From the NCBI GenBank assembly GCA_017792345.1, contig CP051228.1, positions 2,432,501 to 2,496,500 of the forward strand: 64,000 nucleotides of DNA, read 5' to 3'. A model generated the notes under the pieces. The model did no database searches and was not told the DNA's origin. It saw only the letters and a program-made list of their open reading frames with translations. The DNA is from Mesoflavibacter sp. Its GTDB lineage: Bacteria > Pseudomonadota > Alphaproteobacteria > UBA8366 > Aestuariispiraceae. The position numbers and the translations under genes were made by a program. Positions 20,399-28,943 of the stretch are shown here, piece after piece. Positions within the stretch are counted from its first letter, which is position 1; every line of letters starts with the position of its first letter.

Positions 20399-20827
20399 AT
20401 GAGTGGCGTCCACGAGAGTTTCCGCGACCACGGGGTGCAAAAAACGGCCAGCGACCGGTCTTTTGGGATCGTCTTCGCCGTCGTCTTCGGGTTGATCGCC
20501 GCCGCGCAATGGTATTTCGGCCGGCCGGAATGGGCCTTCGGCCTGGGCTGTGCCTCCGCCGCCTTCCTGGCTGCCGCATTGATCTTCCCGAGAATCCTGG
20601 CGCCGATGAACTGGGTCTGGACCCGGTTCGGATTGCTGCTGCATAAGGTTACCAACCCCATCATCCTGGGCGCGATCTTCTTTCTGGTCTGCACGCCTAT
20701 GGGCGTGGTCATGCGCCTGTTCGGGTTCGACCCTCTGCGCACCAAACTCGATCCGTCGGCGGACAGCTATTGGATCGACCGCGATCCGCCCGGTCCCGCG
20801 CCGGATACGATGCCCAATCAATTTTAA
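20399..20827 (+). CDS. SxtJ-family membrane protein
   Basis: A 142-residue protein with three or more hydrophobic segments (about residues 22-40, 47-65 and 85-110), including the landmark MNWVWTRFGLLLHKVTNPI and the terminal WIDRDPPGP. This pattern is that of SxtJ-like proteins, first named in the saxitoxin clusters of cyanobacteria and regularly found next to carbamoyltransferases; their function is unknown. The next two genes are the DUF5989 protein and a carbamoyltransferase, giving the same three-gene set. It diverges from the PAS gene across about 208 bases, which probably contain the promoter. Confidence 0.8.
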   Translation: MSGVHESFRDHGVQKTASDRSFGIVFAVVFGLIAAAQWYFGRPEWAFGLGCASAAFLAAALIFPRILAPMNWVWTRFGLLLHKVTNPIILGAIFFLVCTPMGVVMRLFGFDPLRTKLDPSADSYWIDRDPPGPAPDTMPNQF

Positions 20828-20853
20828 CGCATTTCTGCCGGAGGAATTCTGAC

Positions 20854-21003
20854 ATGTCGTTTCTGAAGGAACTTTGGCGCTTCATGATGGCGCGCAAGAA
20901 ATTCTGGCTGTTCCCGTTCCTGCTGGTCGTGCTGATTTTCGGCGGGCTGATCGTGCTGGCCAAGGGTTCCGCTGTCGCGCCGTTCATCTATACGATCTTC
21001 TGA
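20854..21003 (+). CDS. DUF5989 (SxtK-like) small membrane protein
   Basis: A 49-residue protein starting MSFLKELWRFMMARKKFW, followed by one transmembrane helix (LFPFLLVVLIFGGLIVLAKGS) and ending IYTIF. This form matches the DUF5989/SxtK small proteins found with SxtJ and carbamoyltransferases. A GGAGG ribosome site sits at 20840-20845 and the ATG at 20854. It probably forms a membrane complex with the SxtJ-like protein, anchoring the enzyme encoded downstream; that is inference. Confidence 0.8.
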   Translation: MSFLKELWRFMMARKKFWLFPFLLVVLIFGGLIVLAKGSAVAPFIYTIF

Positions 21004-21016
21004 TTCGGCGCGCGCG

Positions 21017-22852
21017 ATGCTGATCCTCGGGATTTCCGCCTTCTATCACGACAGCGCCGCCGCCATCCTGCGAGATGGGGAAATCGTCGCGGCGGCGCAG
21101 GAAGAGCGATTTACCCGGGTGAAGCACGATTCCGGCTTCCCGAAGAATGCGGTGGCCTATTGCCTGGAGGCGGCGGGTGCCAGCCTGTCCGACGTCGACT
21201 ATGTCGCCTTCTACGACAAGCCCTTCATCAAGTTCGAACGCCTGCTGGAAACCTATCTGGCCATCGCGCCGAAAGGGTTCCGCAGCTTTGCCATGGCCCT
21301 GCCGGTCTGGGTCAATGAGAAGCTGTTTCAGAAGAAGCTGCTGCGCGACGAGTTGAAAGCGCTTGGCGGCATTCTGGTGCCGGAAGAGAAGATCCTGTTC
21401 TCCGAACACCATCAGTCCCATGCGGCCAGTGCATTCTATCCCTCGCCTTACGAGGAAGCGGTGGTCCTGACCGCCGACGGGGTCGGCGAATGGGCGACGA
21501 CCAGCCTGTCGGTCGGACGCGGCAAAAGCCTGGAGATCCTGAAGGAAATCCACTTCCCGCATTCCATCGGCCTGCTGTATTCCGCCTTCACCTATTTCAC
21601 CGGGTTCAAGGTCAATTCCGGCGAATACAAGGTGATGGGCCTCGCGCCCTATGGCGAGCCGCGCTATGCCCAGACCATCCTGGACAATCTGATGGATCTG
21701 AAGCCGGACGGCAGTTTCCGGCTGGATATGAAATATTTCGACTATTGCGGCGGCCTGACCATGACGTCGAAGAAGTTCGACGACTTGTTCGGCATGAAGC
21801 CGCGCGCCGCCGAAGCGCCGTTGGATCAGCGCCATATGGACCTGGCGGCGTCGATTCAGGCGGTGACGGAGGAGGTCATGCTGCGCCTGGCGCGCTCGGC
21901 GCGGGAACAGACCGGCCTGCGCAATCTCTGCCTGGCGGGCGGGGTGGCGCTGAACTGCGTCGCCAACGGCAAGATCCTGCGCGACGGGGCCTTCGACAAT
22001 ATCTGGGTGCAGCCGGCCGCCGGCGATGCAGGCGGATCGCTGGGGGCGGCGCTGACGGCGCATCACTGGCATCTGGGCAATGAGCGCAAAATTCCCAATG
22101 CGCAGGATTCGATGCGTGGCTCCTATCTGGGTCCATCCTACGATCAGGCCGATATCGAGGCACGATTGACCGCCGCCGGCGCGAAGTTCGAGACGCTGTC
22201 GGACGATGCGCTGATCGAACAGCTTGCCGACGGGCTCTCCTCGGAACAGGCCGTGGGCTGGTTCCAGGGGCGGATGGAATTCGGGCCTCGGGCGCTGGGC
22301 GGCCGGTCGATCATTGCCGATCCGCGGTCCCCGGCCATGCAGAAGACCCTGAACCTGAAGGTTAAATACCGCGAGAGCTTCCGGCCCTTCGCACCGGCGG
22401 TGCTGGCAGAAGATGTGTCCGACTGGTTCGACCACGACCGCGAAAGCCCTTATATGCTGATGGTGGCCGATGTGCGCGAAGAACGGCGCATCGCCATGAC
22501 CGAGGAGCAGAAGGCGCTGTTCGGCATCGAGAAGCTGAACGTCCCGCGTTCCGACATCCCGGCCGTGACCCATGTCGACTATTCCGCACGGCTTCAGACC
22601 GTGCATCGGGAAACCAATCCGCGGTTTCATGCCCTGATTTCCGCGTTCAAGGAACGCACCGGCTGTCCGATCCTGGTGAACACGTCATTCAATGTGCGGG
22701 GCGAGCCCATCGTCTGCACGCCGGAAGACGCGTTCCACTGTTTCATGGGGACGGAATTGGATCTGCTGGCCGTCGGCAATTGCCTGCTGCGCAAGCCGGA
22801 CCAGGACCCGTCGCTGAAACGGGATTACAAGGACGCGTTCGAGCTGGACTGA
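21017..22852 (+). CDS. Carbamoyltransferase (NodU/CmcH/TobZ/SxtI family)
   Basis: A 611-residue enzyme that transfers a carbamoyl group from carbamoyl phosphate, through an adenylate intermediate, to a hydroxyl or amine on a sugar or natural product. The N-terminal Kae1-like domain opens GISAFYHDSAAAI (His11-Asp12) and QEERFTRVKHD. The metal-binding set is in HHQSHAASAF (His131, His132, His135), and the GG motif in LAGGVALNCVANGK. The C-terminal carbamoyltransferase domain has QGRMEFGPRALGGRSI and LVNTSFNVRGEPIVCTPEDA. Length and motifs are complete. The substrate is not visible in the sequence; neighbouring rfb genes suggest a deoxysugar or glycan. Confidence 0.92.
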   Translation: MLILGISAFYHDSAAAILRDGEIVAAAQEERFTRVKHDSGFPKNAVAYCLEAAGASLSDVDYVAFYDKPFIKFERLLETYLAIAPKGFRSFAMALPVWVNEKLFQKKLLRDELKALGGILVPEEKILFSEHHQSHAASAFYPSPYEEAVVLTADGVGEWATTSLSVGRGKSLEILKEIHFPHSIGLLYSAFTYFTGFKVNSGEYKVMGLAPYGEPRYAQTILDNLMDLKPDGSFRLDMKYFDYCGGLTMTSKKFDDLFGMKPRAAEAPLDQRHMDLAASIQAVTEEVMLRLARSAREQTGLRNLCLAGGVALNCVANGKILRDGAFDNIWVQPAAGDAGGSLGAALTAHHWHLGNERKIPNAQDSMRGSYLGPSYDQADIEARLTAAGAKFETLSDDALIEQLADGLSSEQAVGWFQGRMEFGPRALGGRSIIADPRSPAMQKTLNLKVKYRESFRPFAPAVLAEDVSDWFDHDRESPYMLMVADVREERRIAMTEEQKALFGIEKLNVPRSDIPAVTHVDYSARLQTVHRETNPRFHALISAFKERTGCPILVNTSFNVRGEPIVCTPEDAFHCFMGTELDLLAVGNCLLRKPDQDPSLKRDYKDAFELD

Positions 22853-22859
22853 TTCTGCG

Positions 22860-23729
22860 TCAGAACAGCCGCATCCGCCGCGACGTCTTCTTCCATTGCA
22901 CCAGGCGGGCCTGGGAATTCTCCGGATCGGATTCGGCGACCGAATCCACCAATAGGCTGAGCGCGAGGTTCAGACCGACAGTCGATTCCAGGAACAGGCC
23001 GGTATTGGACGGGGCATAGAGTGCGGAATCCGCGACATCGCGGCTCCAGTGGCAATATTCGTCGGACAGGACGATGCAGGACCGGCCCTGTTTCTTGGCA
23101 AGCTTGGCCAGGCTTTCCGATTCCGCCGCATAGGGCACGACATCGACCAGGACAAGGCAGGAGGATTCCGACGCCGGGTCGTTGGGAACCAACCATTCAC
23201 CCAGCATGCCGTCATGGGGGGACAGGTATTGCACCGACGGCCGGGCAAGCGACAGGCGCCGGGCGAAATCTTCCGCCAGACCGCGTACCGACTGAAAACC
23301 GGTGACGAAGATGCGCTCCGTCTCCGTCAGCATTTTCGCGGCCCGTACCCAATCGGGACTGGTCGTCTGATGAAAGATCGCGGCGACGATGGCGGTTTCC
23401 GCCTCCATCGTTTTCTCCCAGGCCGGTCGCACGTCACCGCGCGGATCGGGCATCTCGCCGGCGACGGAGTAGCGCTGGCGCAGCAATTCCTTCAATTCCT
23501 TCATGCCGTTGCAACCTAATCGCCGCAACAGGCGCCCAACCGTGACTTCCGGCACGCCGACCTTCTCGGCCAGGGATTTGCCGGTCTCCAGCCCCAGCGT
23601 ATTCAGGTTCAACAGCATGAACTGCGCCAGCTTCGCCTCCTGGCGCGGCAGGGAGGGCAATGAGGTTTCGATCTGCTGAATCAGATCCTCGAAATTGACC
23701 TGGGGATAGGACGCAAAACCGGATCGCAT
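22860..23729 (-). CDS. RpiR/MurR-family transcriptional regulator
   Basis: A 289-residue regulator with an N-terminal RpiR helix-turn-helix (TGKSLAEKVGVPEVTVGRLL, about residues 50-70) and a C-terminal SIS domain that binds phosphosugars (IFVTGFQSVRGLAEDFARRL). It is transcribed away from the polyamine transporter operon with a 129-base spacer, so it probably controls it, although RpiR proteins more often sense sugar phosphates. The ATG at 23729 has AGAGG ahead. It converges with the carbamoyltransferase gene. Confidence 0.88.
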   Translation of the reverse strand: MRSGFASYPQVNFEDLIQQIETSLPSLPRQEAKLAQFMLLNLNTLGLETGKSLAEKVGVPEVTVGRLLRRLGCNGMKELKELLRQRYSVAGEMPDPRGDVRPAWEKTMEAETAIVAAIFHQTTSPDWVRAAKMLTETERIFVTGFQSVRGLAEDFARRLSLARPSVQYLSPHDGMLGEWLVPNDPASESSCLVLVDVVPYAAESESLAKLAKKQGRSCIVLSDEYCHWSRDVADSALYAPSNTGLFLESTVGLNLALSLLVDSVAESDPENSQARLVQWKKTSRRMRLF

Positions 23730-23745
23730 GCACTGGCCTCTGGAA

Positions 23746-23761
23746 TGTTAGAAAAATAACA
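23746..23761. promoter_or_regulatory. Inverted repeat, candidate RpiR operator
   Basis: TGTTAGAAAAATAACA has perfect 5-base arms around a 6-base AT-rich centre. It lies 17 bases upstream of the RpiR start and about 100 bases before the binding-protein gene, in an AT-rich island that probably holds both divergent promoters. Confidence 0.4.
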
Positions 23762-23858
23762 ATAGACGATAATGTTATATTTATATCACCCTGTGCAATG
23801 CAACAAGATAACGGACCGCACCGAGGGTCCGGAACGCAGACCGACAGGAGGCTTACAA

Positions 23859-24896
23859 ATGAAGCTCAAACATGTTTCGCAGGCAGTGCTAGTCGCGGCC
23901 GGCTGCGCCCTGCTGCCGCCCGCCGCATCGGCCGACGGTGAATTGCACCTTTATAACTGGGGTGACTACATCAACCCGGAAGTGCTGACCCGGTTCAGCG
24001 AGGAATACGGTGTCGAGGTGTCGCTGGATACTTACGGCTCCAACGAGGAAATGCTGGCCAAGATCCAGGCCGGGGCGACGGGATATGACATCGTCTTCCC
24101 GTCCGTCCATATGCACGACATCATGTATCAGCTGGGCCTGCTGGCGAAGACCGGTATCGGCCAGCATCCGGACTTCAAGAATATCGACCCGGATTTCATC
24201 CGCGCCGAAACCGACCCGGATGCGGAATACTGCCTGCCCTATGCCTGGGGCAGTGTCGGGATCGTCTTCAACAAGCAGGTCGCGGGCGATGTGAACAGCT
24301 GGCAGGACCTGTTCGCCCTGGCCGAAGGCGGCAAGAAGATCATTCTGCTGGACGATCTGCGCGAGACGATCGGGATCGGCCATATCATGAACGGTACGTC
24401 GGTCAACTCCGCCGACGAGGCCGAGGTCGAGGCCGCCGCCCAATATATCCTGGACCGCGTCGATAACGTATCCGCCTTCAGCTATGACGTGATCCCGCTG
24501 GTCCAGTCCGGCGACGTCGCTGCTGCGCACTGGTATGTCGGCGCGAACATCTTCGTGCAGCAGAACCCGGACATTCTGGAATATGTCATCCCGGAAGAGG
24601 GGGCGACGATGTATCAGGAAGATATCTGCGTTCTGGACAGCGCGCCGAACAAGGAAAACGCCATCAAATTCCTGGAATTCTATCTGCGGCCGGAAATCGC
24701 GGCGCTGAACGTCTCGCAGCAGATGAACGGTACCCCGAACGTGCCCGCGCAGGACCTGATCCCGGCTGAAATCGCGGAGAACGAGACGATCTATCCGCCG
24801 AAGGATGTTCTCGCGAAGCTTCAGATCTTCAAGGATCTGGGCCGGGACCTTCAGCTCTATAACCGGGAATGGACCCGCATCAAGACCGCCCAGTAA
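23859..24896 (+). CDS. Polyamine-type ABC transporter substrate-binding protein
   Basis: A 345-residue periplasmic PotD/PotF-like protein. A cleaved signal peptide is visible (MKLKHVSQAVLVAAGCALLP, then AASADGE). The mature start LHLYNWGDYINPEVLTRF is the classic PotD opening, and YDIVFPSVHMHDIM carries the acidic and aromatic ligand contacts of this family. The substrate is probably spermidine, putrescine or a related cation. A good CAGGAGG site precedes the ATG at 23859. A strong terminator follows the gene, so more binding protein than membrane components should be made. Confidence 0.9.
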   Translation: MKLKHVSQAVLVAAGCALLPPAASADGELHLYNWGDYINPEVLTRFSEEYGVEVSLDTYGSNEEMLAKIQAGATGYDIVFPSVHMHDIMYQLGLLAKTGIGQHPDFKNIDPDFIRAETDPDAEYCLPYAWGSVGIVFNKQVAGDVNSWQDLFALAEGGKKIILLDDLRETIGIGHIMNGTSVNSADEAEVEAAAQYILDRVDNVSAFSYDVIPLVQSGDVAAAHWYVGANIFVQQNPDILEYVIPEEGATMYQEDICVLDSAPNKENAIKFLEFYLRPEIAALNVSQQMNGTPNVPAQDLIPAEIAENETIYPPKDVLAKLQIFKDLGRDLQLYNREWTRIKTAQ

Positions 24897-24905
24897 CGTC
24901 CCTGT

Positions 24906-24953
24906 CACCCCGGTCGGTCCCGAATACACGCGGGCCGACCGGGGTGCTTTTTC
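24906..24953 (+). terminator. Attenuating terminator after the binding-protein gene
   Basis: A GC-rich hairpin with arms 24906-24922 and 24931-24946 (CACCCCGGTCGG pairing with CCGACCGGGGTG, one bulged T) followed by CTTTTTC. It lies between the binding-protein gene and the ATPase gene of one operon, a layout that lets the binding protein be expressed in excess. Confidence 0.85.
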
Positions 24954-24971
24954 GGATTGGGAGCCTGAACG

Positions 24972-26057
24972 ATGCTCGACATCCTGCACGCGTCTAAACG
25001 GTTCGCCGCGCCGGAAGGCGGCTGGATCACCGCCTTGGACGACGTATCCCTGACCGTCGCACCGAATGAGTTTCTGACATTGTTGGGACCGTCCGGCTGC
25101 GGCAAGACCACGCTGCTGCGCGCCATCAGCGGCTTTGAGGATCTGGATTCCGGCGATATCCGGATCGACGGGGCATCGGTCGCGGGACTGCCGGCCCACC
25201 GGCGGCCAGTGAACACGGTGTTTCAGCGCTATGCCCTGTTCCCGCATCTCAGCGTTGCCCGCAACGTGGCCTACAGTCTGGAGATCGCCGGGGTCGACAA
25301 ACCGTCGATAAACAAACGCGTCGGGGAAATGCTGGAACTGGTCGGCCTGGACGGCTACGGCGCCCGCAAGATCCGCCAGCTTTCCGGCGGCCAGCAACAG
25401 CGCGTGGCGTTGGCCCGGTCTCTGGTGGCGCGGCCGAAGATCCTGCTGCTGGATGAGCCGCTATCGGCGCTGGACAAGAATCTGCGTCAGCGGATGCAGT
25501 TTGAACTTAAATCCATTCAGAGCGAGATCGGCATTGCCTTCGTCTTCGTCACCCATGACCAGGAGGAAGCCCTGACCATGTCGGACCGGATCGCGGTCCT
25601 GGGGCATGGCAAGATCGAACAATTGGGCACGCCGGAAGACCTCTATCACCGCCCGATCAGTGAATTCGTGGCCCGCTTCCTGGGCGAAGGCAATCTGTTC
25701 TCCGGCCGGATCGCGGAGGCCCGGGACGGGCAGTGCCGGATCTCTCTGGAGGGCGGGCACAGCGTGACCGTCGCAGGCCGGGATTCGCCCCCTGGCCGGG
25801 CGGTCACGCTGCTCGTCCGGCCGGAAGATGTCCGGCTTGGCACCGGGGAGGCCGGGCGCGATCTCGCCTTGCGGGGTACGGTTTCGCAGGTCTTCTTTGT
25901 CGGTTCGGACTATCGTGTCGTCGTCGACGCGCCGGGCCTGCCCGGGATCAAGGCGACGATCCGGGCCGGACGCGGCACCCATCCCGCGCCGGGGTCGGAA
26001 ATTGACCTTTGTGTCGCGCAGGACGCGCTGCATCTGGTGGAGGGGTCGCGTATATGA
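24972..26057 (+). CDS. potA: PotA-type polyamine ABC transporter ATPase
   Basis: A 361-residue ATP-binding subunit. Walker A is [12 protein letters not shown] (about residues 38-49), the signature [15 protein letters not shown], and Walker B with D-loop [12 protein letters not shown]. The C-terminal 120 residues form the TOBE regulatory domain seen in PotA and other osmolyte and polyamine importers. Its stop overlaps the next start (ATGA). The gene belongs to the operon with the binding protein before and two permeases after. PotA is the family name; the exact substrate is not proven. Confidence 0.9.
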   Translation: MLDILHASKRFAAPEGGWITALDDVSLTVAPNEFLTLLGPSGCGKTTLLRAISGFEDLDSGDIRIDGASVAGLPAHRRPVNTVFQRYALFPHLSVARNVAYSLEIAGVDKPSINKRVGEMLELVGLDGYGARKIRQLSGGQQQRVALARSLVARPKILLLDEPLSALDKNLRQRMQFELKSIQSEIGIAFVFVTHDQEEALTMSDRIAVLGHGKIEQLGTPEDLYHRPISEFVARFLGEGNLFSGRIAEARDGQCRISLEGGHSVTVAGRDSPPGRAVTLLVRPEDVRLGTGEAGRDLALRGTVSQVFFVGSDYRVVVDAPGLPGIKATIRAGRGTHPAPGSEIDLCVAQDALHLVEGSRI

Positions 26058-26974
26058 ATCTGTTCCGGTCCCGCGGTCAGCGCCGAAGGGCGACCTTGCT
26101 CGGTCTGCTGTCGGTTCCGACGATCTTTCTTGCGGTATTCTTCCTGGGGCCGCTGACCATCATGCTGGTCTACAGCTTTCTGGAGCCGGGCCTATACGGC
26201 GGCGTCGTCTGGCGGTTCTTCGACCTAAATTACGGCCAGATCCTGGGCTGGGCGGATACGAAATACGAGCGGTTCGACCCGGTCTATATCCGCATCTTCC
26301 TGCATTCGGTTCAGCTTGCGGCCGTGACGGTGATCCTGTCGCTGATTGTCTGCTATCCGGCCGCCTTCTGGGTCAGCCGCTTGCCGGAAACACAGAAGAA
26401 CCTGTTCCTGTTCCTGATCACGCTGCCGTTTTTCGTCAGCCTGATTGTCCGCCTGTTCGCCTGGGTCCTGATCCTGCGTCCGACCGGGTTTCTCAATCAG
26501 GCCTTGATGGGGATCGGCCTGATCGGGGAGCCCTTGGAGATCATCTATACCGACACGGCGGTCATCATCGCCATGGTCTATGTCTTCATCCCCTTCATGT
26601 TCCTGCCGCTCTACGCGTCGGTCGAGAAGCTGGATATGAGCCTGATCGAGGCCTCCGCCGATCTGGGCGCGACGCGGTTTCAGACTTTCCGGCGGATCGT
26701 TCTGCCGATGACGCTGCCGGGGATTGTCGGCGGATCGATCATCGTCTTCATCCCATCGCTGGGGAACTTCATTGTCCCGTCGCTGCTGGGCGGGGCCAAG
26801 GTCGTCATGATCGGGAACCTGATCGAACAACAATTCCTGTCGGCGAGGAATTGGCCTTTCGGGTCGGCGCTGGCAATGATGGTCATGGCCGCGATCCTGC
26901 TGCTGCTTCTCTATTATGTCCGGCTGGCGTCCCGTGAGGCGGAGAACGCCCCGGCGGTCAAGGAGGCGGCATGA
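26054..26974 (+). CDS. potB: PotB-type ABC permease
   Basis: A 306-residue integral membrane subunit with about six helices, the first at residues 15-35 (LGLLSVPTIFLAVFFLGPL). The cytoplasmic EAA loop, which contacts the ATPase, is EASADLGATRFQTFRRIVLP. Start at 26054 (MNLFRS) overlaps the potA stop; a longer reading is rejected because it lies within potA. The stop overlaps the next permease start. Confidence 0.9.
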   Translation: MNLFRSRGQRRRATLLGLLSVPTIFLAVFFLGPLTIMLVYSFLEPGLYGGVVWRFFDLNYGQILGWADTKYERFDPVYIRIFLHSVQLAAVTVILSLIVCYPAAFWVSRLPETQKNLFLFLITLPFFVSLIVRLFAWVLILRPTGFLNQALMGIGLIGEPLEIIYTDTAVIIAMVYVFIPFMFLPLYASVEKLDMSLIEASADLGATRFQTFRRIVLPMTLPGIVGGSIIVFIPSLGNFIVPSLLGGAKVVMIGNLIEQQFLSARNWPFGSALAMMVMAAILLLLLYYVRLASREAENAPAVKEAA

Positions 26975-27813
26975 TGACGGGACGTCTGCTGAAACTGCTC
27001 CGCTGGGTGAACGGCCTGTCGATCTACGGCTATTTCTTCTTTGCCTTCATCTATGCCCCGATCCTGTTGATCGTCGTTTTTTCGTTCAACGCCAATCCGG
27101 TCAATATGATGATCTGGGAAGGGTTCACCTTCGATTGGTACCGGACGATCTTCGGGCTTTCCAACAAGCTGACGGAATCCGCCCTCTATATTGAATCCTC
27201 GGACCAGCTTTATTCGGCGGTGAAGAACAGTCTGCTCGTGGCCCTGATCACGACGGCGGTGTCGACCGTGTTCGGAACGGCGGTCGCGGTCGCTGTGGCG
27301 CGCTTCCGCTTCCGATTGCAGGGCTTCTATCGCGCCCTGATGTTCCTGCCCATGATCATGCCGGATATCGTGCTGGGCATCGCGCTGCTGATCTTCTTCG
27401 TCAGCCTGGGCGTGAAACTGTCGCTGCTGACCATCATCATCGGCCATTGCACCTTCCTGACTTCCTATGTCTTCGTCGTCGTTTCCGCGCGGATTGCGGA
27501 TATGGACGAAAGCTTGGAGGAGGCGTCGGCCGATCTCGGCGCAGACGGCTGGACGACCTTCCGGCGGGTGACCCTGCCGATGATCCTGCCCGGGGTGATC
27601 GGCGGAGCCCTGCTGGCCTTCATCATTTCGATGGACGATCTGGTGATCACCTATTTCATCGCCGGCGTCGACAGCACGACCTTGCCGGTTTTCATCTACG
27701 GGATGTTGCGGCGGGGCATCAAACCGGAGATCAACGCGATCGCGACGATCATGCTTCTGTTCTCCATCGTGATCGCCTCGATCGGCCTCTATCTGCGAGC
27801 CAGAAAGAAATAA
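26971..27813 (+). CDS. potC: PotC-type ABC permease
   Basis: A 280-residue second permease with six predicted helices, starting near residue 18 (YGYFFFAFIYAPILLIVVFS, a PotC-like opening). The EAA loop is EASADLGADGWTTFRRVTLP. GGAGG sits before the ATG at 26971, which overlaps the potB stop. The serial overlap of four genes indicates one transcript. Confidence 0.9.
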   Translation: MMTGRLLKLLRWVNGLSIYGYFFFAFIYAPILLIVVFSFNANPVNMMIWEGFTFDWYRTIFGLSNKLTESALYIESSDQLYSAVKNSLLVALITTAVSTVFGTAVAVAVARFRFRLQGFYRALMFLPMIMPDIVLGIALLIFFVSLGVKLSLLTIIIGHCTFLTSYVFVVVSARIADMDESLEEASADLGADGWTTFRRVTLPMILPGVIGGALLAFIISMDDLVITYFIAGVDSTTLPVFIYGMLRRGIKPEINAIATIMLLFSIVIASIGLYLRARKK

Positions 27814-27815
27814 CA

Positions 27816-28943
27816 ATGACGGAAACGCTCAAGGCGCGGCAACGGGCCAGCGCGCTCGGCCTGCCCATGCCCGGAACGCCCGGCCCCCTGAACGCGATCA
27901 CCGATGTGCCTGGCGTGTTGGTCGGCAGCCATACCCTGTCGTCCCATGTCGACCCGTCTCTGCGCAGGGGCGACCTGCCGGTGCAGACCGGGGTTACGGC
28001 AATCCTGCCGCGCGGCTTTGCCGAGCAGCCGATTCCCGTCTGGGCCGGGCAGCATACGCTGAACGGCAATGGCGAGATGACTGGAACCCACTGGATTCGC
28101 GATGCGGGGTGGTTCGTCGGGCCGATCCTGCTGACCAACAGCCATGGTGTCGGCATGGCCCATCACGGGGCGACGCGCTGGATGCTGGACCACTATGCCG
28201 ACCCATGGCGCGATAACCATCTTTGGGCCATGCCGGTGGTGGCGGAAACCTATGACGGCGTCCTGAACGACATCAACGGGCTGCATGTTACCGACGATCA
28301 TGCGCTGGCGGCGATCCGGTCGGCGGCGTCCGGCCCGGTGGCCGAGGGCAACACCGGCGGCGGTGCCGGCATGATCTGCTATGAATTCAAGGGCGGGACC
28401 GGGACGGCGTCGCGGGTTCTGGAAATCGACGGACAGCGTTTCACGGTCGCGGCACTGGTTCAGGCCAATCACGGCATCCGCCCGTGGCTGACCGTGCTGG
28501 GCGTCCCGGTCGGCGCGGATATGATGGCGGACCGCATTCCAGACCGCCCGGCGGAACTGGGCTCCATCGTCTGTATCTTGGCGACCGATCTGCCGATGAC
28601 GCCGGGGCAGTTGGACCGGTTGGCAAGGCGGGCGACCATCGGAATCGGCCGGGGAGGCACGCCGGGGGGCAATAACTCCGGTGATCTGTTCCTTGCCTTC
28701 AGCACCGCCAATGCCGGACCGATGCCGCAATTGTCGGGTGCCGCCTGGCGCCAATCCATCGCGCTCAGCGACGAATGCCTCGACCCGGTCTATATGGCCG
28801 CTGTGGAATCGGTGGAGGAAAGCGTCCTGAACGCGATGTTCATGGCGGAAGATGTGCCTCTGGCCCGGCCGCTGGGGGGGATCTGCAAGGCGATCGACCC
28901 GGAAGAGGTTCTCGATTTGCTGCGCCGCGCCGGAAGGCTTTAG
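27816..28943 (+). CDS. P1-family (DmpA-like) aminopeptidase
   Basis: A 375-residue N-terminal-nucleophile hydrolase of peptidase family S58 (DmpA, L-aminopeptidase/D-esterase, also beta-aminopeptidases). These proenzymes cleave themselves before a Ser that becomes the catalytic residue. That Ser is in GGNNSGDLFLAFS, Ser288 here. The N-terminal motif NAITDVPGVLVGSHTL and NTGGGAGMICYEFKGGTG are also characteristic. It begins two bases after the potC stop, so it is likely expressed with the transporter; it may release an amine or an amino acid from an imported conjugate. It converges with the MocR gene (stops overlap by four bases). Confidence 0.88.
   Translation: MTETLKARQRASALGLPMPGTPGPLNAITDVPGVLVGSHTLSSHVDPSLRRGDLPVQTGVTAILPRGFAEQPIPVWAGQHTLNGNGEMTGTHWIRDAGWFVGPILLTNSHGVGMAHHGATRWMLDHYADPWRDNHLWAMPVVAETYDGVLNDINGLHVTDDHALAAIRSAASGPVAEGNTGGGAGMICYEFKGGTGTASRVLEIDGQRFTVAALVQANHGIRPWLTVLGVPVGADMMADRIPDRPAELGSIVCILATDLPMTPGQLDRLARRATIGIGRGGTPGGNNSGDLFLAFSTANAGPMPQLSGAAWRQSIALSDECLDPVYMAAVESVEESVLNAMFMAEDVPLARPLGGICKAIDPEEVLDLLRRAGRL

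Noticed and set aside
20984..22630. A 548-codon minus-strand frame opposite the carbamoyltransferase
   Set aside because: Shadow of the real gene, which has all catalytic motifs.
20399..22852. A saxitoxin biosynthesis cluster
   Set aside because: Only the three-gene carbamoylation unit is shared; no sxtA or tailoring genes are present, so toxin synthesis cannot be inferred.
23889..25397. A 502-codon minus-strand frame opposite the binding-protein and ATPase genes
   Set aside because: It crosses a strong terminator and two well-defined genes on the plus strand, and has no motifs.
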